Of a DNA stretch of 64,000 nucleotides, positions 12,812 through 26,500 are shown piece by piece; within the stretch, counting starts at the first letter, position 1, and the number at the start of each line of letters is the position of its first letter. Position numbers and translations under genes: made by a program. The stretch is from the NCBI GenBank assembly GCA_009869945.1, contig WIXG01000050.1, positions 186,001 to 250,000 on the forward strand. The letters run 5' to 3'. The stretch comes from Mesaphorura yosii. Taxonomy: Eukaryota > Arthropoda > Collembola > Poduromorpha > Tullbergiidae. The notes beneath the pieces are model-generated. The model was not told the DNA's origin and made no database searches. It was given only the letters and a program-made list of their open reading frames with translations.

Positions 12812-15800
12812 CCCTGAAGGCGTGATTCGTGCTTGCAAAATTTATGCACTCAGCAAACATAAAATTTCCACTGGTTTGATTAGATAAATTCTCAAGCGAG
12901 GTTGCATCGGCACTGTAATCAAAATCGTCGGGGGGTTCTTTGAAGTGCCGAATGCACGGTGGGTCTGGGTACTTGAGCAATTAGCTCTTGTAGTGCAGTT
13001 TACAATATAATTGATAATATTCTATTTGAGTGGTTCCACGTGAAGCACCTTCCCGGGTGAAACGACCACATGATCATATTGTTAGAAGGCAATAAGTCAA
13101 TTAAAAAGGAAAGGTTAATAGCAAACACACAGTTTCAAATCCACTACTCGTGTGCCGTTCTTTACTATGAATTTATGCTGGTGTTGGCGGTGTCATGCAC
13201 TCTAGGTTGAGGTGAAGGCTATTCTCAGGAAAAACAACATTTCCAGGAATTCTTCGCTTCACTGAAACGGGACCGTTTAGGTAAAGTGCGAGGGCTCCAA
13301 GTCCCAAATATTGCATCGCATCGTATTTATGTACTATGTTGTACTGATGCTCTTTACACGGAAACACGTGAACGGTTTTCTCGGTTCAAAGCATACGGCG
13401 AGCACGAGGTTTAACTCTTTCTCGTCCGTCGTCCCTCGCTCCTCCTAGAATAAAAATCGATTCCAGTTCGTGGGTTTTCTCCCATGTAATAAGCCCGAGT
13501 CTAGACTTGGGCGTCGAGCTCGATAGAATGAATGCTACAAGCAAGTACTCGAGTGCTTTACTTCACGCATTTGCCATTGTCGTTTGTTTCATCGTTGCAA
13601 AACTTTTTTATTCGCTAGTGTGGCCAGGCACAAGACAAAGACCATTTTACTAAATAGAATGAGCATGAGCACGTCGCACGTGTATAGTTGCCGGATAGCC
13701 TAGCCTGATTGTGGTTGTGGTCCAAGTTCAAGTGATAATCACACCCAAATTGTCACGCCATTGCATAGCTACAGCTAGCGCGAGTGTTGAGCAGGACTAG
13801 AACATAGTTGACAGCTCGTGGGATAATTTCTTAGCCCTCCAAACCTCAGGCAGTTGACAAGCTAGGAGATTCAAGTAAATATTTTTAACGCTTGTCTTGC
13901 GTCTTCCTCAATTTTTTTGGCTCTGATATGCAAGTTCGTTTACAGTTTATGATGCTGCCACTGCCACATGTGGAAAAATTCTGGGCATGCGATAAAAGTT
14001 TCAGTCTGACTGCAATGCAAAAATATTATTGTTTCGATCTCAATGCCATCAAGGACTGGTTCTGGTCTGGACTCATGGACAATTTGGAGTGCAGTGTCAA
14101 GAGTCGCCAGCTTACGCGTGCGTGCTTGAGATTTCAATTCGCACACATGTCAAATGGCGAATAAACTGTAAGTATGACAGATGACCAATGCAGAAAGCAG
14201 GTAGAGACTAGAGACTCGCAATCGCATAGACGTTCATGATCGCAAGCGGACGGGCGGAGTATTATTGTTATAAAAATACACGAGCTCACGAGCAATAAGC
14301 ACAAATAATAAATTATACATTGTAGATTTGCATCGTACGAATAATATTAATAATTCGTCAACGTGGTACTTTATAGTGCGGATACAAGCTCTAAACTAAA
14401 CATCACAAGCTCTAAGCACAAAAGCACGCCTAAAAGTTATGCCACGCTACTGCGAGTCGCAAGTAATGCTAATACGTAAGCAGCTTAACGCTTACTCCAC
14501 AGTTTGCGTCTGCGTTTGCCTTTTGCTTTATGCTTTCCACTAAAGTATTTTTATTATAAAAAGCGACTTGGTGCCAGTGCCAACCAACAAGCGCACCACA
14601 ATGCAATACAAATAAAGTACAATAGATTCGGTCGCCGAAGAATCGTGCCGTAATGCACAACGCAGGCAGAGTGCAAGTCGTTGGTGTTAGCAATTGGCAA
14701 AGTGTGCTCGTCCTCGTAACTCGTAATTCGCACGCGAAGTATTTTGTCGCAGGCTGAAAGATTGCTGAATTGCAGAGCTGTTGCTAAGATTCAAGATTTA
14801 CATTCAGGAATGTTGAGCACGAGCTGGAAAGTTTCATTCCTTCGGGCAATTGGATTACAGCAGCTGAACGCTGAATTATTCGTGTCGAGAGTCAGGAAGC
14901 AGTGAAACAGTACATTTTTGACGACTGATACTGACGGTGAGGTGAAAGTTGAACGGGGCAAGCTACGCCAACGCGAATTTGGAATGTTTGCTGTGCCGAA
15001 TACTGCAGGTTATGCTGTAATATTCGGAATTCGGGTGAGAGAGACGTTGGCCCTCCAAAAGAGCATTCAAGAGCAAGAACGAACTCCTCCAAAGCGATAG
15101 CAAAGGAAACTGAAAGTGAAGAACTTGTTCTGTATTTCTCCTTTCGTCCTGTCAGTCCTGTACGTGCTCAGGCTGTTGTATCAAGACACGATACAGGCAT
15201 ATAGAATGCTGCATTTGGGCCACAGACCATATTGTCGACGAGCAAGCATTGGAAGTGGAAGGCAGTCATACCCACTTCTTTAAGCAACACTGCAGCAAGC
15301 ATAAGCAGCTCGGCAGGCTCTGCAAACTATAATCGACGAAACTGTCAAAAGTGCAGGAGAGAGGTGCTCCCTTCCCTGGTTCTTGTGCTGCTTTTTGAAG
15401 TAAGGGTTTTTGAAATCGTTCTTGCAAATTCGTGACGGTGCCTGCAATCGTAACTGCACATCCCGTTGAGGATTGAAATTCAATCAAAGTTTGTGCTTCT
15501 CTGAAGTGTATTAATAGCCTAACAAACAAGAACTGCCGTTCCTTGCGTTTGCAAATTCTGCAACTTCAATGGTACTTTGAATTAAGTGTTGTTTAACTTT
15601 AACTTACCTTCCCCGTGCAAATTGTGCATTGAGTACGTTCACTCCAAACTGCCCTATGCTGCGCGCATGTGCTGTGTCTTTTGCGTAATTTTTCAAGAAG
15701 TTACAAGAAGAATCTTGAAGAATTTCGAGCATATTTGCTGTGGTTAAGCTATTACAGTAAAAGTTCATACTCAACTCTGGAGATTTGCGAAATTAATTCA

Positions 15801-18800
15801 GTGACTCAAAATACAACTGAAAATCAGGTGAGTCATTTTTTGTTCAGCATCGCACGTGTGGTAGAGTCGAAGTTCATGAACAATAAATTAACCTAGGCAG
15901 AGCGCAGACTCAAAAAGTTTGTGGTCCGTCCATTAACTGATTCATTGCACTGATGTCTAGCGTAAAATTCGTGAATGTAATTAAGATAAGGGAAAGCTAC
16001 GCCACTTCATAAATCCTTTCGAGTTTGACATTTACTCCACACACGCCTTATGCTTGTCATACAATTATGAGAAATGAGAAGTCAACACATCTCTGCGTGA
16101 AGCATAAATATTGATATATGGTGCTTAATTCGCCTTCGTAGTCTCGTGCCATGCAATTTGTTTGGAGTTAAAGGGAAAAGATAATTTTTATTAGCTTTTT
16201 GGGTTGGATAATCTGGAATTCAATTTATGCGTCACTCGTCCCGAGTTTAGCTCTCAGCCTAATTCTTGTGTGTAAAAGATGATCAGGACTTTCTTGGGTT
16301 CTTGTGTTATCTCAATAATTCTCAATACATCGTACACTGCGGCTCCGTAGAGAACTCATTTTCACTCTGTCACACGAGGTTAATTCTGGATTACACGCAT
16401 GAGAGGAGCGGTGACTACGGCATAGCCACCAGCCTTGATGTTAATGTGCGAGGTAGCTATTCATTGAATTCAAAAGCTCGTTCGTGTTAGTGATAGACTT
16501 GACCAGAAATAACGCTGGCAGGGATGTTAGTTAATGGTTTTGTCACGCAACTTAGGATAGAAGTAGAAATAATGCGCACATTAGCGCACTTTACTGTTCA
16601 CGTGCGACGCGGGGTAACCAGATGCCTTGCCCTAATTTCTAAATTGCAGCTTGCGGTTGTCATCTATTTTGCATAATACGAGATTCAGAATGAGGAAGCG
16701 CCCTTGCCTTGTCTTAATTGCTAGCAATTCTGTGCAAAAGAGACTATTACCGGCCCCGATATTAATTCCTAATACTAGTGCAGGCACCTGCAATTGTCTG
16801 TGGCCAAGCCAAACCGCCAGAGGCTAAGCCAACCACTTGGTTTCGTTAAAAATAGAGCGTACTGATTGTCTCGATGAATAAGAATTCTATTGTTAGATCG
16901 CCACGCAACACGGTAAATCTTAATCCTGAGCTCATATGACATGGGTGGTCTGGACTCCGGAATGTGTGTAAACTTGAAAACAGACTTTGTCCTTTCTGGA
17001 CTTTGAACACCCGATCTACAAGGCTAATTCATGGACTTGTTTGCATTGTGTAAACAATCCCAGCTTCACAAATTCACAAATACTACTTTGCTACTATCCG
17101 AGCTGCAGGCAGTGACAAACAATGACACAATACACGGTGAACCTTGGATTTAGAATTTACATTCCTTTCAAAGACGCAGCAGAGGAATTGCTTACTTAGC
17201 ACTTTCATGAAGTTTTAATCAGCAAACCCAGTAATGACATATTCGGTATTTATTCTTTCAATTTACAATAACAAATAATGAGCCTATAACTTGCACCATT
17301 ACCATGCATAGGTCTTGAGTCTGAGCATCGCATTCACATTTGCTTGCGGAGGATAATAAAGACAAGCGGCTAGAAGCTAGACAGGCCGGCGTGCTTATTG
17401 CTTATTGGTTTACTTAGCTAATAACTAATATGAGCTACGATCATGAACATGGAACATGATTAGTGGTTATGATTGGAGAAAATCCGAATTTACATGTGAT
17501 GGTAATGCGAGCATCCAACGACAATTTAAGTGTCAGGTTAAGTGCTAGACTGCATTGCTGCATATTCCGTTTTGCTAAATGCAGCAAGTGAACATGAACC
17601 GAATGTTCGAGTTCAAGCGAGGCCTTGCCCTGTGGGATTCGAGCAGGTGTTCTATTCACGCTGGGCGGGCATGGACGGTACGGGACGTCGGACGTGCTGA
17701 GTGAGAAATACTTTGAACTATTGATTTCCTTAATTAAACATTCGACTCGGAGAGCTCCGGTTACTCCTACGTTCATTTTCTACGCATTGCATAGCATTGT
17801 GTATTTGCGGCTGCGGCTGTGGGACCTGGAGCGTGGGTTAAAGGGTTAGTCAATGTCGAAGTCAAAGGAGTGAAGACTCTCCAGATTTTAATTTGACTGA
17901 GATTTCCAAGAAGCAGGCAAATGCGGCAAAGTGCCTGGTACGTAAATAAAGTTTCCAAACTCAAAGCTTAAGCTTATTACGCAAATTCCCTGAATCTGCG
18001 TTTTTAGTCTCTTCTCGCTTAGTAAGTAAACGTTTTCGGGTAAGAGGTGTTTTTGCGACACAATAGGTTAGTTGCTGCGACTGAGAGTGAGAATCATGAA
18101 TACTTTATTTCTGCTATGCGTACGTCCATGTACAGAAATGTATTGGAAATGATGATAACGAAATTATCGATTTAAAGACTGCATGCAGCGTGCCGCATGC
18201 ACCCTTCCTTATGAGAACGCGAATGCTTTCTAAATACACGAAGATAATACCACAATGCATTTTATTCTCATTACTTTAACTGTACGATAATGGAAGTGTG
18301 GACAAGCAGGCGGCATGCCATGAGAAAGTATTCGTAGATTTAGCTGAACAGTAGGAGCTGAAGCTGATATGGAATATTAGTAATATGGTAAATAAGGAAA
18401 AGAGAAGGGGTTTAATAAGGTTCATTTGAAAGCTACGCTAAGGCTAGCTTCTGGGGCGTCAGTTTTCATAAATTAGTGCGAGTAGCGTTTACGAAAATTG
18501 ATTTGACAGCTCATTGCTTCTCATCACTCTAATAGATCCCCTGTCCGTACTCCTTAGTCATAATCTATTGTGTGCTTATGATTAGAGTGAAATTGCCGTT
18601 GCAGTCTGTAGTGCATAATTTGGTTCAACGACTAACGGTGATGATTTCAATATCGAGCCGTTGAACTCTCTGTCGTTGCGCACTTGTGGCTGCGATAAGT
18701 ACGCTACGTGATTCATAAAATCTGAACTTGATTATAGTTTTCCATTCAAATGCGGTTTGAAGTCAACATTTTCTTTGATAAAGCACAAAGGCAGTAGGCG

Positions 18801-20103
18801 TACACTTATAAGATTTCATAACCCATTGCCATTTGCCATTTTCTTACAACTTTGCTAACTTTCTTTGTTTTTGCTTCTAATTTTAGATAGCACGGAAAGA
18901 CTTGACATCGTCTCATGGTCTCCGTCTCGTTAAGCAATCGGACGTTTTGCTAATCTTCGTTGTCTCAATGTCTTCTTGCAACAGACAACGTCAGCCGGCT
19001 GAAACAGAAACGTCCTGATATTCTGATCTCTACTCTGCCCAGATTTAATTACTCGCGCTCATTCGACCTTTGCGTGGAAGAGATTCACCCCTCCTGACAA
19101 TAAGAACAGGCGCTGATCATTTATTGGTAAGTTAATCTAAGGATAAACCTGTTGCGCTGTTTCAAGTCCAAGCATCAACTTTTACGATCGTGCAACTTTG
19201 TTTAAATAAATATTGTGCGCTTTATTTTTAGACACTGTAGATAAAATTCTAAAAATGAACTTTGTTCGTAGGGTGACTCATATTGGGGGGCGATCAACAA
19301 CGTAAAAGTTGAAACTTGAATTCTACCTGCGATGCGCGCCTTCGATGAATGCATGGCACTGTGTCTTGATACAAGTTATCTCGTGACTCGTGATTTTCAA
19401 TACCGCGTTTATATTAATGCGCCTTGCTATGTCAGATGCTATTTTTCAAAATATTTTTGCAAAATACATTTGAGACTAATAATTTGTTCTTTCCTTCTCT
19501 TTTTGGCAGAGAATCAGACACCCAGCCTCCTAGCCAGACAAAATCTCAAGCCAACTCAACTCATTTCATAATCTTCAACCCATCGGTCGCATTCACCTTT
19601 ATCATCTTCCAGAGGAATCTACTGCATCTTGAACTTGAAATTTCGAACAAATAGATAAGAAGAAATCTGAGAAGTCCTCCTGAAGTGTCGCAAGACAAAA
19701 AAAATATCTGCGAATTCAAGCTTCAGTCTTCTTCGTCGTTCGTCCCAAATGTTTTGGCACCGATTAGAAAAGTACTTCTAATTCTACGAGTTCGGCACTA
19801 TTCTTCTTACTTAGAACATCGAAGAATGACGTGACTCAAAGTCAAGACTCTGCGTAGCAAGTTTGTCTTCGTGGACAGTGTCATTGTTTCTCTGTACCAG
19901 CGCCAAGCGGTCTTCAAAGTCTTATCTCTTCCTTTAATGTACCTCATTCCAGATTCTTCAGCTTTAAACATCTCTTTCTTCTTGTGCCGCCGTCAAGAAA
20001 TCGTCTGTTTGCGGCTATCTCAAAGCAATTTGAACTTTTGAACCTGTGCAAGTTATATTCGAATTCAAATGTGCAAAAAGTGACTGTAAAAAGTTGTGGC
20101 ACA

Positions 20104-20592
20104 ATGGCAAGTGCGTTAGGAGTGGACCGTCGCCGAGCAGCCTCAATTGGAATGGAAGAACGTGCCCTCTCGACGCTGGAAAAATTCGTCGAACTCTGTG
20201 ATAGAGGCGATGAAATAGAGGAGGTGGACGACCATGAGAAAGTGCTTGACTCGCTGGACGACAATGGCAATAAAGGAGAAACTGAATTGGGTGATACAAA
20301 ATCAAGAAAAAGCGCCAGCGCAGAGAATCTCTCCACCAAACCCCGAAGAGTGGGATCTGCTCGGGCCAAATTATGCGAACTATTTATCGACCCTTCATTA
20401 GTGGCGATGAAAACCAGCGCGGATGATGTTTCCGGTGATTCTAATGAGAAGACTAAAGGCACGCGGCAAGCGCACAGTCAAGAAAATGTCAGTACAAATT
20501 CTACCACAACGAAAACCAAAGACAAGCCAAAGAAATCCGAAGAGATTTGGGTTAGAAGGATTACAAGTGGAAGACGGTCTTTCAGAATCACG
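20104..20592 (+). CDS. AMPK gamma alternative first coding exon 1
   Basis: A single 163-codon exon starting at the first ATG of its frame (20104) and ending in phase 0 at a GTAAGA donor. It begins [20 protein letters not shown] and is rich in charged residues, serine and threonine, with no folded domain visible. Basic-serine sites RRRAAS and SRKSAS resemble basophilic kinase sites. It joins in phase to the 26762 exon. No upstream in-frame ATG exists; the frame runs open back to about 19984 without one. Confidence 0.8.
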
Positions 20593-23500
20593 GTAAGATC
20601 ATAAAACACTATTTCAGAGAAGAATTAAAATTTAAAGATTTGCAATTTTATTACATCTTCAGACAAGATTAATTTATAATTAAACTGACACTGCGGATCT
20701 ATTGATTTACGTTCCGCGAACTTTAGCGCAGCTGATGTTTGCAACAATTTTCGCATATAGTTATGTAGTCTCGATTTCCATTCACAAGTCTGTTCGGCAC
20801 TGCACAGGAAAGGAATATTAATAGCTTTCCTGTTATACTTCATTGCGTTTTCCATTACGATATTGAACCATTTCTTGGCAAGGTTCACAAGACAAGATCA
20901 CAAAGTAGAAGTATGAATGGCATGACGAGATGTTTTTCGTTTCCGACCTTGAATGACAAATCACAAAACACGTGTGTGTGGTTAGCTTCAAAAACGGATC
21001 CAAGAACGAAGGGTTGATCTCTCCCCACGAACGTTATTTCCACTTCTTGTCGTTCGTCCGTGCTGCTCATGAGCACCATGCTCATACTTACGCTCAGCTC
21101 GTTAGGGACTTCGGAAAGTCAACACTTTGGAGGTCAAACCGGTCGATGGATGCATAGCAATGGCAGAGTTGTGTCTTTTGCAACACTGGTGCTAGAATAC
21201 TTCGTTTGATCCTCTATGAGTAAACGACAACGACACGCACTTGGACAGGGCATAATGTGGAAAGATCAATGGTGAAAATGAGACCCGCGAATTTGTACGT
21301 TTTATGTATGTTCCTTAATTTCTTCTTGAGTTCTTTTTCCAGTCATTCATTGAGTGTTTCGCTTCAAATTTTACGTATTCGTCGCTGTGGGTTGACAGTC
21401 GAAAGCGTACTTTCTAACAACATACTGGTTCGGGTTTGCGATAGCCATTTGCGATTTGCGTTAAGTCTCTCAGGATGTGTTTGCTATCGGGTCACCGTGT
21501 GTCTCATGATCCCATCATTTCGTGTAGAATGATGGTAACCGGAACCGAAACTAAAACTAGTAGTGATTTCAGGCAGTTAATCTGAACTGATAAACGTCTG
21601 TTGATTACACCTTTGGCCATATTAGTAAATTCCGAGAAATCTTTCAGTCAATGGGCGTTCCCTGTGCTCTAATTGAGCTTGTTTGCTTGTTGTCTAGCAT
21701 AATCTCGCATCTTCATCTTACTTGCGTTGGCGTTTCAGTAGTGTAGCGGGATGAGTTCGTTTATCATGAACCACTTGGGGTCATTTTTACTTCCTGGAAT
21801 TCACTACTCGATCGGACAATGAATTTTCGTGGAACTTTGCCTGACTCCAGGAATTAGGCAGTCTTGAATTCGAATCCCAGCGCAACCTGAAGACGTTAAA
21901 TGTCATGGTCGTCGTCGTTGGGCTTTTTGTCGTAAACTCACAAGTAGACCATATGATGTTAGCTATCCTCTCATTAATCACTGCATGCTTCCTGCTAGCT
22001 TGCATGTGAATTTCCGCATGGAGACGGCCGACGGTTCGCCCTTTGTCTTGTACTTGAGCTCGAAGCAACTATTACCTACTGCATCTTGTCTTTGTCATTT
22101 GATAGCACGATATAAATGTTAGAATGATTAGGCCATCAGGATAGTAGGATAGGATTGCAGTATTGCAGGGTCTTGGGCATCATCAATCACTCGGTTCGAG
22201 CACGCAAAGAGTGGCACATGAAACTCGGTTCCAGTTCCTGCCAAAGTTTAATTTCAAGTAATTTGAGCCCCGTTGGCTCGTAGTTTGCGATTACCGTTCA
22301 CTCGGAGAAAGCGTGATTCATACGATTTGCGAATCGTGCTGGCATTGGCGAGACGAGAGAAAAGTGATCGGCCTTGTATTGGCTGTCTGGAGTCCAAACT
22401 CAAAGCGTCTAGTGAAAAATATGAATTGGGTCGATGACTGACTAGAAGTGGCTTGAAATGTTACTTATGGGCTATGGACAAACTTTTCCCGGATATTAGC
22501 TTCCCGATTTCACCGTTCGCGTAAATTCTCCGGTCGGTTGGTTGTTTTGTTTTCTGAGGTTGAAATTAGCTGAGTTACTCACAAACGCGGAGGCTATAAA
22601 GTCGTGCCAGCATAGCTTGAACTCCTTGTTTGCTTCGAGTTGAAATCAAATTGATTACGTAAACATGTTTACAGTTTCCAACATTATGAGCGTAATAAAA
22701 TTCAAAATGGGAACGCACTGTTTTATCCGCATTGCTGTATTTTCTGAGCCGTTATTTATATTTATGGCATTCTGTTATTAGATTTATTTATCTCAGTCAT
22801 ACATCTCTATATCACATCTGAAGAATTTTTCTCTATTCTCTTGTTCGGATTTATATTCGTAAGATTTGTGTCTTGTTCCATTATTACGTGAAACCTGAGT
22901 TATCCCTCAAACTTCTCTAGCCGAGGTTTGCTTCGTTCCATTCGCTGGAATGCTGATATTCTTGGATCAAGTAGCATGTACCTCTCTGTTTGGGTCCAGT
23001 CTGAACAACATAAAGTGTGAAGTACGTTAATTTGACACTCTAATGTTAAGGCTTGTGCTTGACAGTACAAGGCGTTAGAATTACTATTTATATTGACCGT
23101 AAAAGGCCGCTTGCCATCTAACGTGAAGAAACTCATGAAGTTCAAACTTTGTATTTTAATTAAGCTTGCCAAAACTGAACACTATGCTGCTCTCAGTTGT
23201 ATGCCGCTGGCCGTGTCTGCCGCTGCACCGCATGAGTGCACCAAGTACAATGTGCTCCGTTGACGTCTCCACATTTCTACGTACCACGTAGCGTACTCCC
23301 AAGATTAAGATAACACGGTGCAAACTGAAGGTTCATTCTATTTTTAACGCATGCCGCATTTATTGTTTACGAGAAAAGAAATTTTCTTACACCCATACGA
23401 AGCACATCTGGGTGGCATTACTCGCAGGAATTTTACGAGCTACGGATCTAGCTTCTAAGCAGAAACAGATGAATTCACCACATGCTCATTTCGCCCATGC

Positions 23501-26500
23501 TCAACATGTGATTCGAATGCATGCAATTATTTAAATCTATACTTGTCATTTCAACTGACATTTAAATCTCTACGTGGCTTTCACTATCTTCTTATGAGCC
23601 ATTACTTTGCATTTTCACACAGTAATGGGATCATTTCATTTTTCAATGTCAAAGTAAACTCGTAAACTGCACTGGAATTCTTATCGGGATTCGCGTTCTC
23701 AGAGCAGCTACTCATCACTTGCCACTTGCTTACGGCTTACCCAAAGAAAGGCAATGAAGCCAAACTAAATTATGACTGCAGATTATGAGAATGACATCAT
23801 CATCTAATGCTTAATGTTCCTAGTCTCAACGCACATCGACACGCACAAGAAAAGTACCGTCTTCGTCTGGCCTGGCCTCTGGCCTGGTCGTGGTAGGGTA
23901 GAGACCGGGAGGCCAAAAAATAACTTGTAATAAACGGCTATGGGTTATCTGCATAAGTGGGGCGCATGATGACCACAAGAACCAGTGGCCACAAGTATAA
24001 ATAGGGTCTAGCTCGGGTTTCGTAGATTCTTTATGGCTATATGAATGTTAATTACGATTTTAAGACTGCGAAGCTGTACATAGACCGTCGTCATGCTCAT
24101 TTCATGTCCTGCCAGCGCGATAGCATGTTTTCGTGTTAAAAGTGTCCATTCGCCATCCATCTAATTAAATCTTGTACTTGTACTCTGAGCAGTCAAGAGA
24201 CGAGTAGGCAGGGCAAGTCACCATCCGAGACACTTGAAATGAATTTATCGTCTACGGAAAGTATCACTTTTCTTATCACGCTTGTGCAGACTAAAACTCA
24301 AAAAGTTTTCATATTCGTGTGCTGGAACTGGAACGGCACAGTTCTGTGCTGGTCGCGTCTTCTGACTCTGATTCCAGAAAGTTGAGAAACAGACTTGTGC
24401 ACTGTGACTGGTGATTAGCTCGACATGTCCCGCAACCGAAATACAATTCAGCACATTTTCAGTCTGACAACATTTGCTTAAGAAATTTTGGAAAGAAATG
24501 CTTTGAATAAGGAATGAAATCATAAAATCGTGCTCTATGAAAGTGTACACGTGTAAGCAAAGTGAAGAAGCGGGTTTGATTAATTTATGAAATGATTTCT
24601 TTAATATTATATTCTACATTTCCAAAATATTTTGTGCCTGTGATTTCTCAGATTTCTTGAGACTAGTCTGCAACTTTGTCGCGTTCAGTGTGTGTTCATA
24701 TTCCAGTCAGCTAGAATCACAACAGAAAACAGCGTGACGGAATGGATAAAGTAATTATAAATGTGAGAATACTTATGCATGATGTCCTACTTCTATTCTT
24801 ACTTTGATTAAGATCTGTATGGATAAAAACTGTGTTCGAGGATTCTGTGTTCTGGGTAAATGCGAAAATCCCAGGCTGGTTTTCATTACCGACTGGAAAT
24901 TCGAATTCGTACATAGGAAGCGGCATGAAATCCATCAACTGGTGCTCGTATTTGTCATTTGTAGCTTAGCAAAAATGTGGATTGGATTCAGTTTCAGAAT
25001 TCTTCTGAATGCCGAGGCTGAAACTGGCAAAGCGTGATGTGGTGATGGTGATGTAGAGCTCGGTTTCGGTTCATATTCATGTTAGCAGCAACTTGTGCAC
25101 TTCATCTTGTTTTTTCAAGCGTGCGCTTTCAGGTCTCCTGGCTTCTAGCGTGAGCCTCTAATGTTACCTACACGACTCTATTTTGGTGCCACAGAGCTCA
25201 TCTCTACATGCACGAGTACACGTTTCGGGTTTTGAAACTTTGTCTTTTATAATCAGCTGAACCGAACGATGAGTTCTGGCAAGCCTCTTTCAAAGTTCGT
25301 CGCACGCTAACCTCCGTTCTCTGGTCCGTGCTCTTGCTCATTTAGTGGATCCTTTTCGAATTCCAGTTAGTTTCTGCTCCAGTGCAGTGACCTCTCTTGT
25401 CGAATTGTGTCGTAGGAAATTTCCTCTTTTAGTTATGCGTTATCATTCGTCATAATTCTAGGTGTACATGAATCAACCGGTTGATTGGTGATTTAGTGAC
25501 TCCTTTAATACACACCTGATATTGCTATCTGTTCGTTGGTCTTTCATGACTAACATTCGTGTAAGTTCGCAATTCTTACGGCTACAAAACAAAACGTTGA
25601 AGTTTTGCCTTGCAAGAATCAGTCACCGTTTGGCTTGGTCCTGGTGGGCGGCCATTCATGGACCGGACAATAACTCAATAACTGATTGCAGTGTTGATAC
25701 GTGAATCAGTTTCATTTTGTACATCAAAGAAAAAATTTCGTATAGGCAGACTATTTTTCGAGACATGACTTCTGTTCTGTAAACTTGTTTTGAAGAGTTG
25801 CGATCCGCGATTTTGTTCAGGATAAAAATAAGTTATTTGCTTTAACTACCTTTGCTAAGATACATTTTGATTACGCAATGAAACGAACAGCGACCACATC
25901 ATCATCTTGTATACGACTACGTTGACTTGTATAAAAGACTGAGCTGGACATACTAAATTGTCAATAAGGGAGACGAATGACCAAATGGGTCACTACTACA
26001 GAATTATGAATATTACGCAGCACTCCCTTCAAAGATGACACTTCCCATGCACACAGCAACTGAAGCTGGAATTGTAAACTTCTGAACATAGAACTGTTTA
26101 CTCCTTTATCGATGGAGTAACTCGAATACGCGCATTCAGCATTTGCCCAGGCACGGCAAACTTTGGAGGGTCACAAACGGCAGCGTGTTACTTGGTTACT
26201 TGAAGTAGGACGCTGTGAAGAGATTATTTTTGCATTTGTTTACAACTTGAACTAAAAATCCTCGTGATCATTGAATGAGCGACTGAACGAATAGTTTCGG
26301 GCTGTTTTCAAATGAGCAGATGTTCGATGTTCGTGGGCACGGGCACGGATTTGTTTATGTTCACTTCCTGATCATTCTGTCTGTTTTCTATTGAAAGCTT
26401 TCCAGGCCAGAAGCTGGGGTTTAATTTGGAAAGCTCTACGCGCTGCGTACGCATGAGACTTTATGAAGTTTTCATTTCCTCGGGGAAAAATAATAAAGAC

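Larger units (their letters stand above)
10631..20103. other. Gene-poor region between COQ5 and AMPK gamma, with possible leader exons
   Basis: COQ5 and the AMPK gene are divergent, so both promoters should lie here. No coding sequence is recognised. Near the right end, two blocks bounded by good splice signals could be noncoding leader exons of the AMPK gene: about 18890-19127 (acceptor TTTTAG, donor GTAAGT) and an acceptor at about 19510 (CTTTTTGGCAG) that could open the exon containing the first AMPK start codon. A small inverted-repeat element at 12614-12811 and one possible exon at 11511-11654 are listed separately. The rest holds only short random frames. Confidence 0.5.

Noticed and set aside
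12558-12980. 140-codon minus-strand open frame over the GC-rich element
   Set aside because: It lies across the inverted-repeat element; the frame is open in several phases because the GTCGGAGTC-type units lack stops. No domain or splice support.
19944-20462. 172-codon minus-strand open frame antisense to AMPK exon 1
   Set aside because: It mirrors the serine/charged composition of the coding strand; the plus-strand exon has correct splice phase and fits the AMPK gene.
21787-22068. Possible tRNA or SINE because of GAATTCGAATCCC near 21870
   Set aside because: Only a B-box-like string is present. No A box at the right distance, no acceptor stem pairing, and no tail or flanking duplication could be found.
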